From contig JAIRZM010000005.1 of NCBI GenBank assembly GCA_031267235.1, positions 1 through 33,798 on the forward strand: a stretch of 33,798 nt of DNA. The letters are read 5' to 3'. The notes under the pieces were generated by a model. It was not told the origin of the DNA, made no database searches, and was given only the letters and a program-made list of their open reading frames with translations. A program made the position numbers and the translations under genes. The stretch comes from Holosporaceae bacterium (lineage in GTDB: Bacteria > Pseudomonadota > Alphaproteobacteria > UBA3830). Positions 8,089 to 17,140 of this stretch are shown here, piece by piece; position 1 is the first letter of the stretch, and every line of letters starts with the position of its first letter.

Positions 8089-8398
8089 ATTAAGGTAGAG
8101 AGAAATGAAAAAGATCCGATAGAATATTTGATGAAGAACCCTGTTCGCTATTAGAGGGATTTTTGAATTTGAGATAATAGGAAGTTATGCGAGGTTATTT
8201 TCGGAGAATGTGATTTCTCAGCTTCAAGTTGCTCTCCGCTGCGCCTTAGTCCCGAAGGGGGAGCCGAAGCACGGCAGCTCCGATCCTGCAGGTATGCACC
8301 GGCGCGATCAGCCAGTTTCCAGCGGATGCGCCGTGCCTGGCCGCAGGAGTTCGTTCTCTGGACGGCCAGGGGAGGTTCCTGTTATCTGCTCCTTAGCA
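8089..8398. other. Intergenic region with a GC-rich, hairpin-forming segment
   Basis: About 310 bases lie between convergent genes. 8089-8218 is AT-rich with nothing recognised. 8219-8398 is clearly richer in G and C and forms several stems. One is CTGGCCG (8337-8343) with CGGCCAG (8363-8369) around an inner CAGGAG/CTCTG stem. A second is GCACCGGCGC pairing with GCGCCGTGC (about 8297-8336), and a third is GGAGC with GCTCC at about 8259-8281. No tmRNA, RNase P, SRP or 6S signature was found. It may be a structured RNA, or the transcript end of the two convergent genes. Confidence 0.4.
8337..8369. repeat. Strong hairpin (7-bp outer stem plus inner stem)
   Basis: CTGGCCG and CGGCCAG pair perfectly. 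Inside them CA-GAG pairs with CTC-TG around TTCGTT, with one bulged G and an unpaired GA. It is not followed by a T-run on either strand, so it is not an obvious intrinsic terminator. Confidence 0.5.
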
Positions 8399-9865
8399 CT
8401 AGTAGTCATACCGTTTACGGATTTCATCGACTTCTGAACCACTGGTTCGCGACAAACTCGACGAGCTACTCATCCGCGGCAAACTCTGCAAGCTTTTGCT
8501 GCTCGACAAACTCGACGAGCTACTCATCCGTGGCAAACTCGACAGGCTTTTGCTGCTCGACAAACTCGACGAGCTACTCAGCCGCTTCAGGTCCGGCATG
8601 CTATTGCTGCGCCGCAAACTCGACGCGCTACGCTCCGTCTCCATAGGCGGCATCTTCATATTCGGCAAGCTACCGTTTCGCGACAAACCCGGCGAGCTAT
8701 CCATCCGCTGCAGGCTCGTCGAGCTATCGCTGAGCGACAAACGCGGTGAGAACGTGTTTAGATGCAAATCTGACGAGCTCCCGGTCTTCCGTAGATGCGA
8801 CGAGCTACTGGTCTGCTGCAAATTTGACGGGCTACTGGAAATCCGCCGATTCCGTTCGAAGCTGTCGCCTAAATAATCTTCACGATCTTCTTCGGAATTA
8901 GGCCGATCTATATCCCTGTCATTTCTGGGCAAAGTGCTGTTAGATTGATGGGAAAGTTGCTGTCCTGGAGCGTTCGCTTTGCCATAAGCAGTAGTTCGAT
9001 TAATTTTAGCAGCAGCGCTGTGTCGCAGTTGGGCTAGTATCTTATCCACTGTCTCTAGTTCTACATTGTTACCAGAATGATATGTACCCGCAATCTGGTT
9101 CATTGATACCTCGTAGTCTGCTATATAGGCTAACGTTTCAAGAGCTTCTATCAGTTTTTTCAGAGAGGCTACTAGGCCAGGGTATTCGTCAGACTCGACA
9201 GACCTTATCAGGTCTTTCGTGTGTTCGATTAACTTTGCCGCAGCCTGTGATGTCGTCGAACTCTTTTCACGGTTAATTTGCTTGGAAATATCTAATGTTC
9301 CGAGATCGAACCTATGGCGCGAGCTCCGAGTTTCCTGCAGCGCTCTTGCCAGCTGATCGGCGTCGCTTGCAAGTTTTGGCGCATATAGGTCGAGTGCTGC
9401 TTTTAACGCTTCGGTTCCGATCATTAGCGAGCCGATGCCGTTTGTTACTTTTCTGCCGGTTGTGCGATCATTTGGGGTGCCAGTGGAGATGTCGCGGCAG
9501 CCAGTATAAACTTGTTCGAGCCCTACAATTATGCTTTGCTGCAAACCGCCATAACCCCCTAATATTTCTGCAAGGGTCGTCACCAAAACAGCGCTGTCGC
9601 CGTTTTGAAAATTTTTCTTAATGGCTTTAGTAAGCTTGTCTTTAACGTCCATATAGTCCTTTGGCGTGAGGGCGTCTTTCCACAGAAGCTTTACGCTAGC
9701 CGCAAAATTGGCAAGTTGAGCTTGGCCAATAACGCTGTTTAGTTTTGCATTTTGTTTATATTTTTCCACATATTTGGTGTAATCCTTAGTCATTGCTCCG
9801 GAATTTTCCAGGGAAAGAGACGAAACCAAAAATGCCGCCGTTAACCCTAAAATTAGCTTTTTCAT
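8399..9865 (-). CDS. Secreted protein with Ser-rich nonapeptide repeats at the C-terminus
   Basis: 488 residues from the ATG at 9863-9865, preceded by GGAGG at a good distance; the ORF opens 18 bases earlier without a ribosome site. A Sec signal peptide is evident (MKKLILGLTAAFLVSSLSL, Ala before MTKDY). Residues 25 to about 300 look helical with no recognised domain. Residues 344-474 are about 14 repeats of nine residues with Leu at position six, for example SSSSHLRKT, DSSPGLSRN, NSMPDLKRL and KSLQSLPRM, interrupted once by PMETE. The last units are near-identical 54-bp DNA repeats. The tail is low-complexity and basic/Ser-rich, and reads like a surface or host-directed protein. No autotransporter, LPXTG or type III signal was recognised. 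The function is unknown. Confidence 0.75.
   Translation of the reverse strand: MKKLILGLTAAFLVSSLSLENSGAMTKDYTKYVEKYKQNAKLNSVIGQAQLANFAASVKLLWKDALTPKDYMDVKDKLTKAIKKNFQNGDSAVLVTTLAEILGGYGGLQQSIIVGLEQVYTGCRDISTGTPNDRTTGRKVTNGIGSLMIGTEALKAALDLYAPKLASDADQLARALQETRSSRHRFDLGTLDISKQINREKSSTTSQAAAKLIEHTKDLIRSVESDEYPGLVASLKKLIEALETLAYIADYEVSMNQIAGTYHSGNNVELETVDKILAQLRHSAAAKINRTTAYGKANAPGQQLSHQSNSTLPRNDRDIDRPNSEEDREDYLGDSFERNRRISSSPSNLQQTSSSSHLRKTGSSSDLHLNTFSPRLSLSDSSTSLQRMDSSPGLSRNGSLPNMKMPPMETERSASSLRRSNSMPDLKRLSSSSSLSSSKSLSSLPRMSSSSSLSSSKSLQSLPRMSSSSSLSRTSGSEVDEIRKRYDY
8444..8836 (-). repeat. Tandem repeats: 27-bp coding units, 54-bp near-identical copies at 8451-8590
   Basis: GACAAACTCG recurs at 8451, 8505 and 8559, exactly 54 bases apart, within nearly identical units (two nonapeptides each). 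Further copies to 8836 are diverged but keep the nine-codon spacing with Leu at the sixth place. The pattern suggests growth by duplication, with the youngest units at the 3' end of the gene. Confidence 0.75.
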
Positions 9866-9915
9866 GTGTATCCTCCATTTCAAAATCTATAATGAAAGTG
9901 CAATTTACGAAACGC

Positions 9916-9921
9916 AGTATA
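9916..9921 (-). promoter_or_regulatory. Candidate -10 box for the Ser-rich secreted protein gene
   Basis: On the minus strand TATACT lies about 50 bases before the ATG. The expected -35 position is only A/T-rich (no TTGACA-like hexamer), so only the -10 is offered. Confidence 0.3.
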
Positions 9922-10033
9922 GCGGGAAAAAATTAATTTTTTATTAAAAAATGAAATAAATGTTGACGAAGAAGTTTAACAACTTTGCAACAAGCTATAA
10001 ACGCTATCCGATAGGTGGATGTTTTATCTAAAA

Positions 10034-11077
<1,044 letters not shown>

Positions 11078-11206
11078 CTATCATGTTGCGACTCCTAGAT
11101 CCAGAATGAGGGAAAAAAGATAAGGAGATTGGCCTATGTGCCATGGACAATTTAGAAGTCAAAAATTCCTATCTGCATTGGATAATCTACTCTCTTCCAG
11201 GCTCTG

Positions 11207-11235
11207 TTGTTTTGTATAGCATTCTCGTATATGAT
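11207..11235 (+). promoter_or_regulatory. Sigma-70-like promoter for secB
   Basis: TTGTTT (11207-11212), a 17-base spacer and TATGAT (11230-11235), 30 bases before the secB ATG at 11266. Its position inside the longer in-frame ORF supports the later start for secB. Confidence 0.55.
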
Positions 11236-11265
11236 TTGGCGGCTTTGGGGATTATGCGAGGGATT

Positions 11266-11718
11266 ATGGCTAAAAAGAAAGAAAAAGAGCAAGTTTTGGG
11301 AATAGTTACCCAATACATGAAGGATCTATCGTTTGAGAATGTAAATGCAGCCTCCAGGAACGAAGAAGAAAACAATACTCCCCAGATTGATATGCAGCTG
11401 AAGGTAAACGTTGAGAAATCGAAAGAGAAGAACGTATACAGCGTTTCTCTGGTAACCAACATTCAGGCGAAAACGCAGCAGCCGCTGTTTATTTTGGATT
11501 TAACCTATACGGGCGAATTCGTTATTGAGGGTTTTCCGGATGAAATGCTCAATCCAATTTTATATATAGAGTGTCCGCGTTTGCTTTTCCCCTTTGTGCG
11601 CAGCATCATCGCCTCCGCCGTAAGCGAAGGCGGGTTTCCTCCGCTCTATCTTGATCCCGTTAACTTTGCTAACCTGTATCAGCAGCAGAATGAATCTCTG
11701 AGTCAAACGTTGCAGTAG
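11266..11718 (+). CDS. secB: SecB protein-export chaperone
   Basis: Tetrameric cytosolic chaperone that keeps preproteins unfolded and hands them to SecA. 150 residues from the ATG at 11266; the reading frame runs upstream to 11143, but the family start and the promoter at 11207-11235 place the true start here. Recognisable regions are YMKDLSFEN near the N-terminus, LDLTYTGEFVIEG, the acidic region YIECPRLLFPFVRSIIASAV and the C-terminal GGFPPLYLDPVNFANLYQQ. SD-like GAGGG precedes the ATG by only three bases. SecB is limited mainly to Proteobacteria, in line with the rest of the window. Its stop overlaps the next gene's GTG by one base. Confidence 0.9.
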   Translation: MAKKKEKEQVLGIVTQYMKDLSFENVNAASRNEEENNTPQIDMQLKVNVEKSKEKNVYSVSLVTNIQAKTQQPLFILDLTYTGEFVIEGFPDEMLNPILYIECPRLLFPFVRSIIASAVSEGGFPPLYLDPVNFANLYQQQNESLSQTLQ

Positions 11719-12590
11719 TGGAAGCGATGAACAGACTCGCCGCGCTGGTGGATGGTTCTGGATTTATGTATCGCGCCTACTATGGATTACCGCCACTGAC
11801 GAATAGCTGTGGACAGCCTGTGGGAGCGGTTTATGGCTTTTGCTCCATGTTGATTTCATTGCTGGAGAGGCACAAATCAGATCTGTTTTGCGTTGCTCTG
11901 GACAGTGGAAGGCGAACTTTTCGTTCCGAAATCTATGCAGAATACAAAGCTAATCGTGATGAAACTCCTCCGGATTTAAAGCTGCAATTTCCATTAATGA
12001 AAGAAGCCTGCGCAGCTTTTGGAATTCCTATTGTTGCAATGGTAGGCTTTGAAGCCGACGATTTGATTGCTACCTACGCCAGAAAATTGTCTGCCCAAGA
12101 ATATGAAGTGCGAATTATATCCTGTGATAAAGACCTGATGCAGTTAGTTGACGATAGGGTGCATATCTTCGATCCGCTAAAATTCAAAATTGTTAGAAGC
12201 GAAGATGTCATGGCAAAATATGGCGTGTTCCCATCTCAAATGGCAGCTTTTCAGGCTTTGATGGGAGATCCTTCGGATAACATTCCCGGCGTTCAGGGCA
12301 TCGGTCCAAAAACTGCATCCAAATTACTTAATGAATTCCAAACATTGGAGGGCATTTATCGAAATATCGACCAAATAAAGCGGCAGAAAATTAGAGAAAA
12401 TCTGATTAATCAGAAGGAGGCATTGTATATGTCGCTGAAACTCGTTACGTTGGCTAATGATATAGCCGTCGACGAAGATCTGCATAGTTTGACTGTTGGC
12501 AACAACTATGATCGTGGGATTGATTTTTTGAATTCTCATAATTTTGATTCGTTGGTTGACAGATGGGCTAAGTTTCTAGGAAAAGCCTGA
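11718..12590 (+). CDS. Stand-alone 5'-3' exonuclease (PolA N-terminal domain type)
   Basis: FEN-like 5' nuclease, as in the first domain of DNA polymerase I; it removes RNA primers and flaps. The metal-binding acidic residues are present (LVDGSGF, ALDSGRRTFRSEIYAEYKANRDETPPD, GFEADDLIA, SCDKDLMQLV, GDPSDNIPGVQGIGPKTASKLL, the last a helix-hairpin-helix DNA-binding motif). The protein stops after 290 residues, and the next 94 bases hold no polymerase reading frame. The start may be the GTG at 11718, overlapping the secB TAG, or the ATG at 11727. It is either a natural single-domain enzyme (like B. subtilis YpcP) or a polA that has lost its polymerase part. Confidence 0.85.
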   Translation: MEAMNRLAALVDGSGFMYRAYYGLPPLTNSCGQPVGAVYGFCSMLISLLERHKSDLFCVALDSGRRTFRSEIYAEYKANRDETPPDLKLQFPLMKEACAAFGIPIVAMVGFEADDLIATYARKLSAQEYEVRIISCDKDLMQLVDDRVHIFDPLKFKIVRSEDVMAKYGVFPSQMAAFQALMGDPSDNIPGVQGIGPKTASKLLNEFQTLEGIYRNIDQIKRQKIRENLINQKEALYMSLKLVTLANDIAVDEDLHSLTVGNNYDRGIDFLNSHNFDSLVDRWAKFLGKA

Positions 12591-12684
12591 TGATCGTGCT
12601 CTTTCCAACATCTAGCTAAATTAACTTTATTTATGAGAAACATGCTTATATGATTGCTCTTGGGTTAGGTTTTTAAGGGAGTTA

Positions 12685-13224
12685 ATGTTTCAAGTTAGAA
12701 TTCATGGCAGAGGTGGGCAAGGAGTTGTAACCGCTGCCGAAATGTTGTCAGTTGCAGCTTTTCTCGAAGGGAAATATGCTCAGGCGTTCCCTAGCTTTGG
12801 ATCCGAGAGAATGGGCGCTCCGGTGATGGCATTCTGCAGAATTTCAGATAAGGAAATAAGACTGCGGGAGCCAATAATGGAGCCCAATGCCGTGATAGTA
12901 CAAGACAGCACCGTTATAGATTCGGCTGATGCATTTCGAGGAGTTGTGGAAAAGGGATTTATTCTTGTGAATTCTACCAATGATATAATTTGTAATCTAA
13001 AAAACGTAACGCTGAAGTGTATTGGCGCAACAGAAATAGCTCTTGAACACATCGGAAGACCAATTCCCAACGCCGTTCTACTGGGAAGCTTTGCTGGATT
13101 GACTGGGATCTTGAAGCTAGAATCCGTCATTGAGGCGATAAAAACAAAGTTCTCCGGAGCCATCGCCGAAAAAAACATTCACGCTGCGCGTGTCGCCTAC
13201 GATAAAACATTGGGAGAAGCTTAA
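12685..13224 (+). CDS. porG: 2-oxoacid:ferredoxin oxidoreductase gamma subunit
   Basis: Gamma subunit (about 180 residues) of the CoA-dependent 2-oxoacid:ferredoxin oxidoreductases. It begins with the family motif RIHGRGGQGVVTAAEML and continues KYAQAFPSFGSERMGAPV, the typical pyruvate-type signature. The start ATG has GGGAG upstream. It is the first of four genes that overlap or nearly overlap (alpha starts on the last base of its stop), so the complex is one operon. A weak TATGAT near 12649-12654 could belong to its promoter. Pyruvate is the likely substrate, but 2-oxoglutarate or 2-oxoisovalerate cannot be excluded. Confidence 0.88.
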   Translation: MFQVRIHGRGGQGVVTAAEMLSVAAFLEGKYAQAFPSFGSERMGAPVMAFCRISDKEIRLREPIMEPNAVIVQDSTVIDSADAFRGVVEKGFILVNSTNDIICNLKNVTLKCIGATEIALEHIGRPIPNAVLLGSFAGLTGILKLESVIEAIKTKFSGAIAEKNIHAARVAYDKTLGEA

Positions 13225-14408
13225 TGCTATATCAGTTGGAAGGATCTCATGCCATTGCCAGGACCGTAGCTTTATGTCGTCCCGGAGTAGTTTGCGCCTA
13301 TCCGATTAGTCCTCAGACTCATATATTAGAGGGATTGGAGGAGTTGATCAGGGGCAAAAAATTAGAAAACTGCGAATATTTGAATGTGGAGTCCGAAATG
13401 GGGGCGCTGAGCGTAGCCATTGGCGGAGAAGCAGCGGGAGTCAGAAGCTATACGGCCACTTCCAGCCAAGGGCTGCTTTATATGATAGAAGCCGTTTACA
13501 ACGCATCAGGGCTGGAGCTGCCCATCGTCATGACATTGGGAAATAGAGCGCTGGGAGCTCCAATTAACATATGGAACGATCATTCTGACGCTATGTCCGC
13601 AAGAGATGCCGGCTGGATTATGTTTTTTGCGGAAACTAATCAGGAAGCTGCTGACTTGCACATACTTGCATTTAAGGTAGCTGAAAAAGTGCATTGTCCC
13701 GTGATCGTAAATGTGGATGGATTCATTTTAACCCACGCCTACGATCGAGTGGATATTCCATCCCAGGATAAGGTGGATGATTTCCTTCCGCCATATGCTC
13801 CCAAAGCGAGCCTTGACGTTAATCATCCAGTGGCCATAGGAACCATGGTTCCTCCGGAATATTTCATGGAAGTTCGTCATTTGGCACATCGAAAGCAGGA
13901 AGATTCCTTGGCTGTAATAGAATGTACAGCCCATGCTTTTGAGAAAAAATTTGGAAGAAATTCCGGTGGACTTCTACGTAGGTACGGCTCACCAAATGCT
14001 GATACGGTCATTGTGGCGATGGGATCCGTTGCCGGAACGATCAAAGACGCTGTGGATGAGCTTAATCAAGAAGGAGGTCAATTCGAAGAATTGTCAATAA
14101 TATGCTATAGACCTTTCCCGGCAGAGGCTTTAAGAAATTCATTGAAAAATGCCAAAAGGATAATTGTTGTTGAAAAATCTTTGGCTGTTGGCATCGGGGG
14201 GATTCTGTCTCGAGAGGTTGAACTCACCATGAAGGGTTGCGATGTTGATGTGATCACGGTGGTGGCTGGTCTTGGCGGCAGGAACATCACAAAATCAATG
14301 CTAAAAGAATGTTTCAACAAAAAAAGTCATGAAAAAATAACGTTTCTTGGTCTCAGAAATGACATTATTGGTAAGCAATATGTGCCGATCAATGGCGATT
14401 GTTGTTAA
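13224..14408 (+). CDS. porA: 2-oxoacid:ferredoxin oxidoreductase alpha subunit
   Basis: 394-residue alpha subunit that binds CoA and part of the thiamine diphosphate. VCAYPISPQTHILEGLEELI, the substrate-region signature, and EMGALSVAIGGEAAGVRSYTATSSQGLLYM are characteristic of PorA. Domain II has VIVAMGSVAGT and CYRPFPAEALRNSL, and the end has VVEKSLAVGIGG. The ATG overlaps the gamma stop by one base (TAATG). Together with gamma, beta and the fused delta-like subunit it makes a pyruvate:acceptor oxidoreductase that yields acetyl-CoA, CO2 and reduced ferredoxin, acting in anaerobic pyruvate use in place of or next to pyruvate dehydrogenase. Confidence 0.9.
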   Translation: MLYQLEGSHAIARTVALCRPGVVCAYPISPQTHILEGLEELIRGKKLENCEYLNVESEMGALSVAIGGEAAGVRSYTATSSQGLLYMIEAVYNASGLELPIVMTLGNRALGAPINIWNDHSDAMSARDAGWIMFFAETNQEAADLHILAFKVAEKVHCPVIVNVDGFILTHAYDRVDIPSQDKVDDFLPPYAPKASLDVNHPVAIGTMVPPEYFMEVRHLAHRKQEDSLAVIECTAHAFEKKFGRNSGGLLRRYGSPNADTVIVAMGSVAGTIKDAVDELNQEGGQFEELSIICYRPFPAEALRNSLKNAKRIIVVEKSLAVGIGGILSREVELTMKGCDVDVITVVAGLGGRNITKSMLKECFNKKSHEKITFLGLRNDIIGKQYVPINGDCC

Positions 14409-14422
14409 TAGAGGGAGGAAAT

Positions 14423-15388
14423 ATGTCTCATCTAACAATTGGAAATAGGCTTGAAAAAAATGTGACTGCGCAGTCCATGTACGACAGATCCAACTCCCTA
14501 ACAAGCGGTCATAGGGCCTGTCAAGGCTGCGGAGAAGCGTTAGCCGCCAGGTGTATATTGGATGCCGCCTACATCGCCACAGATGGAAAAGTAGCCGTGA
14601 TTAATGCTACCGGTTGTTTGGAGGTTTTTTCCTGCGTTTATCCGGAAAATTCTTGGCAAATTCCTTGGCTGCATTCTCTATTTGGAAACGCTCCAGCCGT
14701 CGCAACGGGAGTTGCAGCGGCGTTCAAACGACAGGGAAAGGAGAATGTTCGCGTCATCGCTCAGGGTGGAGACGGAGCACTGGCGGACATCGGGATGGGA
14801 TGCTTGTCCGGCATGTTTGATCGCAACGATGACGTTTTATGTGTCTGCTATGATAATCAGGCTTATATGAACACCGGAGTTCAGAGATCCGGAGCGACGC
14901 CCGCTTTCTCAAGAACAGCCACAACTCTTCCAACCGGCGATTATTTGGGAAACGATGTTCAAACCGGTAAAAATCTTCCCAAAATTGCTATGGCTCACGG
15001 GATTCCCTATGTGGCGACCGCTAGCGTAAGCAATATCCATGATTTGGAGAAAAAAGTCGCCAAAGCCATTCATCTAAAGGGCGCAAGATATCTGCATGTG
15101 CATGTTCCATGCCCACTGGGCTGGGGATATCCAACTTCCGAAACAATAAAGGTGGCAAGATTGGCGGTACAGTGCGGTTTGTTTCCGCTGTTTGAAGCGG
15201 AGCGCGGAAAAGTCATAAAATCTACGCCGATTAATGCTCCGCTGAAGGTGGAGGAATATTTGAAAGGTCAGCGAAGATTCGCCCATTTGTTTGGGAAAAA
15301 TGCCTCTTCGGATGCTTTGATAACGTTGCAAAATATCGCCGATGATAATATACGCGAGTATGCGTTAGTGGGAGATCCAAATGAATAA
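14423..15388 (+). CDS. porB: 2-oxoacid:ferredoxin oxidoreductase beta subunit
   Basis: 321 residues; binds thiamine diphosphate and a 4Fe-4S cluster. HRACQGCGEALAARC (two cluster Cys), NATGCLEVFSC, the TPP motif GGDGALADIGMG followed by YDNQAYMNTGVQRSGATP, and VPCPLGWGYP are family marks. The ATG at 14423 is chosen for its GGAGG five bases upstream; the ORF opens at 14399 inside the alpha gene. Its stop overlaps the next start by 8 bases (ATGAATAA). Confidence 0.9.
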   Translation: MSHLTIGNRLEKNVTAQSMYDRSNSLTSGHRACQGCGEALAARCILDAAYIATDGKVAVINATGCLEVFSCVYPENSWQIPWLHSLFGNAPAVATGVAAAFKRQGKENVRVIAQGGDGALADIGMGCLSGMFDRNDDVLCVCYDNQAYMNTGVQRSGATPAFSRTATTLPTGDYLGNDVQTGKNLPKIAMAHGIPYVATASVSNIHDLEKKVAKAIHLKGARYLHVHVPCPLGWGYPTSETIKVARLAVQCGLFPLFEAERGKVIKSTPINAPLKVEEYLKGQRRFAHLFGKNASSDALITLQNIADDNIREYALVGDPNE

Positions 15389-16994
15389 GCCTTTTGCCAC
15401 CGTTCTTGATTCAGCCACAAGTCTCAAAAACAAAACTGGCTCCTGGAGGACTATGCGTCCAGAGTACGTGACCATGCTCCCGCCTTGCAATGCAACTTGT
15501 CCGGCGGGAGAGAACATTCAACAATGGCTTTCTCTTGCCCAAGAAGGTAAATTTAGAGAAGCTTGGGAAGTCATGGTCAAAGATAATCCGTTTCCAGCCA
15601 CAATGGGACGCGTCTGCTATCATACCTGCGAAAGAGTTTGCAATCGCGATCAATTCGATGGAGCAGTCAACATTAATTTGATAGAAAGATCCATTGGTGA
15701 CATCGCCATCGCCAATGGATGGCAATTTGAATCTGTTCCCGAAACAAAAAACAAGAAAATTTTAATAATTGGAGGAGGGCCAAGCGGGCTTACAGCGGCG
15801 TATTTTCTGAGAAAGTTAGGCTATGGAGTTGCTATTTATGAATCCCACATAAAGTTGGGTGGTATGATGCGCTACGGCGTTCCCAGATATAGGCTTCCGG
15901 GAGATGTTATGGACAGTGAGATTCGAAGAATCATTGATATGGGAGTAAGCGTAGTATGCAACAGAATGGTGAGCGACATTAAGACCGAAGCTCGTGATTT
16001 TGATGCCGTATACATTGCCATCGGCGCCTATCAAGCCATAAAAGCGTCGTTGAATGTGCAGGAGGGATCCAATACCATAGACGCTGTTGAGCTATTGCGC
16101 AAACTGGAGGATTATCCATCGAGTCTTCCGACCCTTGGGAAAAAAGTAATAGTCTACGGCGGAGGGAATACAGCCATTGATGCGGCGAGAACAGTTCTGC
16201 GTCTCGGAGCTGAAAGCGTGAAGATAGTGTATCGGCGTACCATCAATAACTTATCCGCCCATGACACAGAAATTCACGAAGCACTTGAGGAAGGAATTGA
16301 GATTCTGTGTCTGCGCACTATCAATACCGTCGAGAAAGGAAAAGTGCTTCTGGACATAATGAATTACGATGAAGAGAATGATATTTTATCCAAAACTGAA
16401 CAGACTGACTCGCTTCCGGCGGACAGCGTGATTTTTGCCGTTGGCCAATCACTGGACAAAGAAATTTTGAAGGGAACAAAGGAAATTTCTATTTCAGAAC
16501 ATGGAGTTATAGAAATTGACCGAAACATGATGACGGGAGCGGAGGGAATCTTTGCCGGAGGGGACGCCATTATGGGAAAGCGCACGGTGACGCATGCCAT
16601 CGGAGCTGGTAAAAAAGCGGCGAAATGCATAGACGCCTACCTTCAAGGTCTGGAGCCATCCGTTAACATAAAAAATCCGGCCGCCACTTTTAAGCGCCTG
16701 AATACTGCCTATTTTCCCCAAAATCCACGAGTTAACGTCTCAAGACTGGGGGACATTTCCTTCGAAGAAAAGAATATATCCTATTTTGATCAGGAAATAG
16801 TTGATGAAGCGTCCCGCTGCTTTTCATGTGGCAACTGTTTCCATTGCGATAATTGTTATGGCTACTGCCCCGATAACGCCATCATAAAGTATCCGGACGG
16901 TTCGCTGGAGATTAATTTGGATTACTGTAAAGGTTGCGGCATGTGCGTTGCCGAATGCCCTTGCGGATCAATGAAAATGACGCTTGATGAGTGA
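15381..16994 (+). CDS. Fused NAD(P)H oxidoreductase (GltD-like) and delta ferredoxin subunit of the oxidoreductase
   Basis: 537 residues in three parts. The N-terminal Fer4_20-like region (about 20-140) has PPCNATCPAG and CYHTCERVC. The FAD/NAD(P) module resembles the glutamate synthase small subunit: GGGPSGLTAAYFLRKLGYGV, GGMMRYGVPRYRLP, a second dinucleotide motif GGGNTAIDAA, and GIFAGGD. The C-terminal ferredoxin has two Cys groups (C480-C496 and C516-C528), the delta-subunit role. The gene overlaps beta by 8 bases, so it belongs to the complex. The same kind of association is known for the 2-oxoglutarate:NADP+ oxidoreductase of Azoarcus evansii (KorABC), so pyruvate oxidation could reduce NAD(P)+ directly, or run in reverse. 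A free glutamate synthase subunit is less likely. Confidence 0.85.
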   Translation: MNKPFATVLDSATSLKNKTGSWRTMRPEYVTMLPPCNATCPAGENIQQWLSLAQEGKFREAWEVMVKDNPFPATMGRVCYHTCERVCNRDQFDGAVNINLIERSIGDIAIANGWQFESVPETKNKKILIIGGGPSGLTAAYFLRKLGYGVAIYESHIKLGGMMRYGVPRYRLPGDVMDSEIRRIIDMGVSVVCNRMVSDIKTEARDFDAVYIAIGAYQAIKASLNVQEGSNTIDAVELLRKLEDYPSSLPTLGKKVIVYGGGNTAIDAARTVLRLGAESVKIVYRRTINNLSAHDTEIHEALEEGIEILCLRTINTVEKGKVLLDIMNYDEENDILSKTEQTDSLPADSVIFAVGQSLDKEILKGTKEISISEHGVIEIDRNMMTGAEGIFAGGDAIMGKRTVTHAIGAGKKAAKCIDAYLQGLEPSVNIKNPAATFKRLNTAYFPQNPRVNVSRLGDISFEEKNISYFDQEIVDEASRCFSCGNCFHCDNCYGYCPDNAIIKYPDGSLEINLDYCKGCGMCVAECPCGSMKMTLDE

Positions 16995-17140
16995 TTTCCC
17001 TACCATTGCGCGACGTCTAAATTACATCGCCAATCGAAGAATCCACCGATTAACTCTTAAATCCATTAGCTTGAAAAGCGTAGATTTTAATGTAACAATG
17101 AGCGTTGCAATTTCGTTTTTTTGGCAACTGACTAGATAAG

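Noticed and set aside
8219-8398. SRP RNA, RNase P RNA, 6S RNA or tmRNA
   Set aside because: None of the conserved core motifs of these RNAs (for example the SRP tetraloop/bulge or the RNase P P4 sequence) could be found on either strand.
8210-8646. Plus-strand frames across the GC-rich intergenic segment and the Ser-rich repeats
   Set aside because: They read through the repeat DNA in the wrong direction, giving low-complexity Ser/Asn/Tyr strings, and have no ribosome site.
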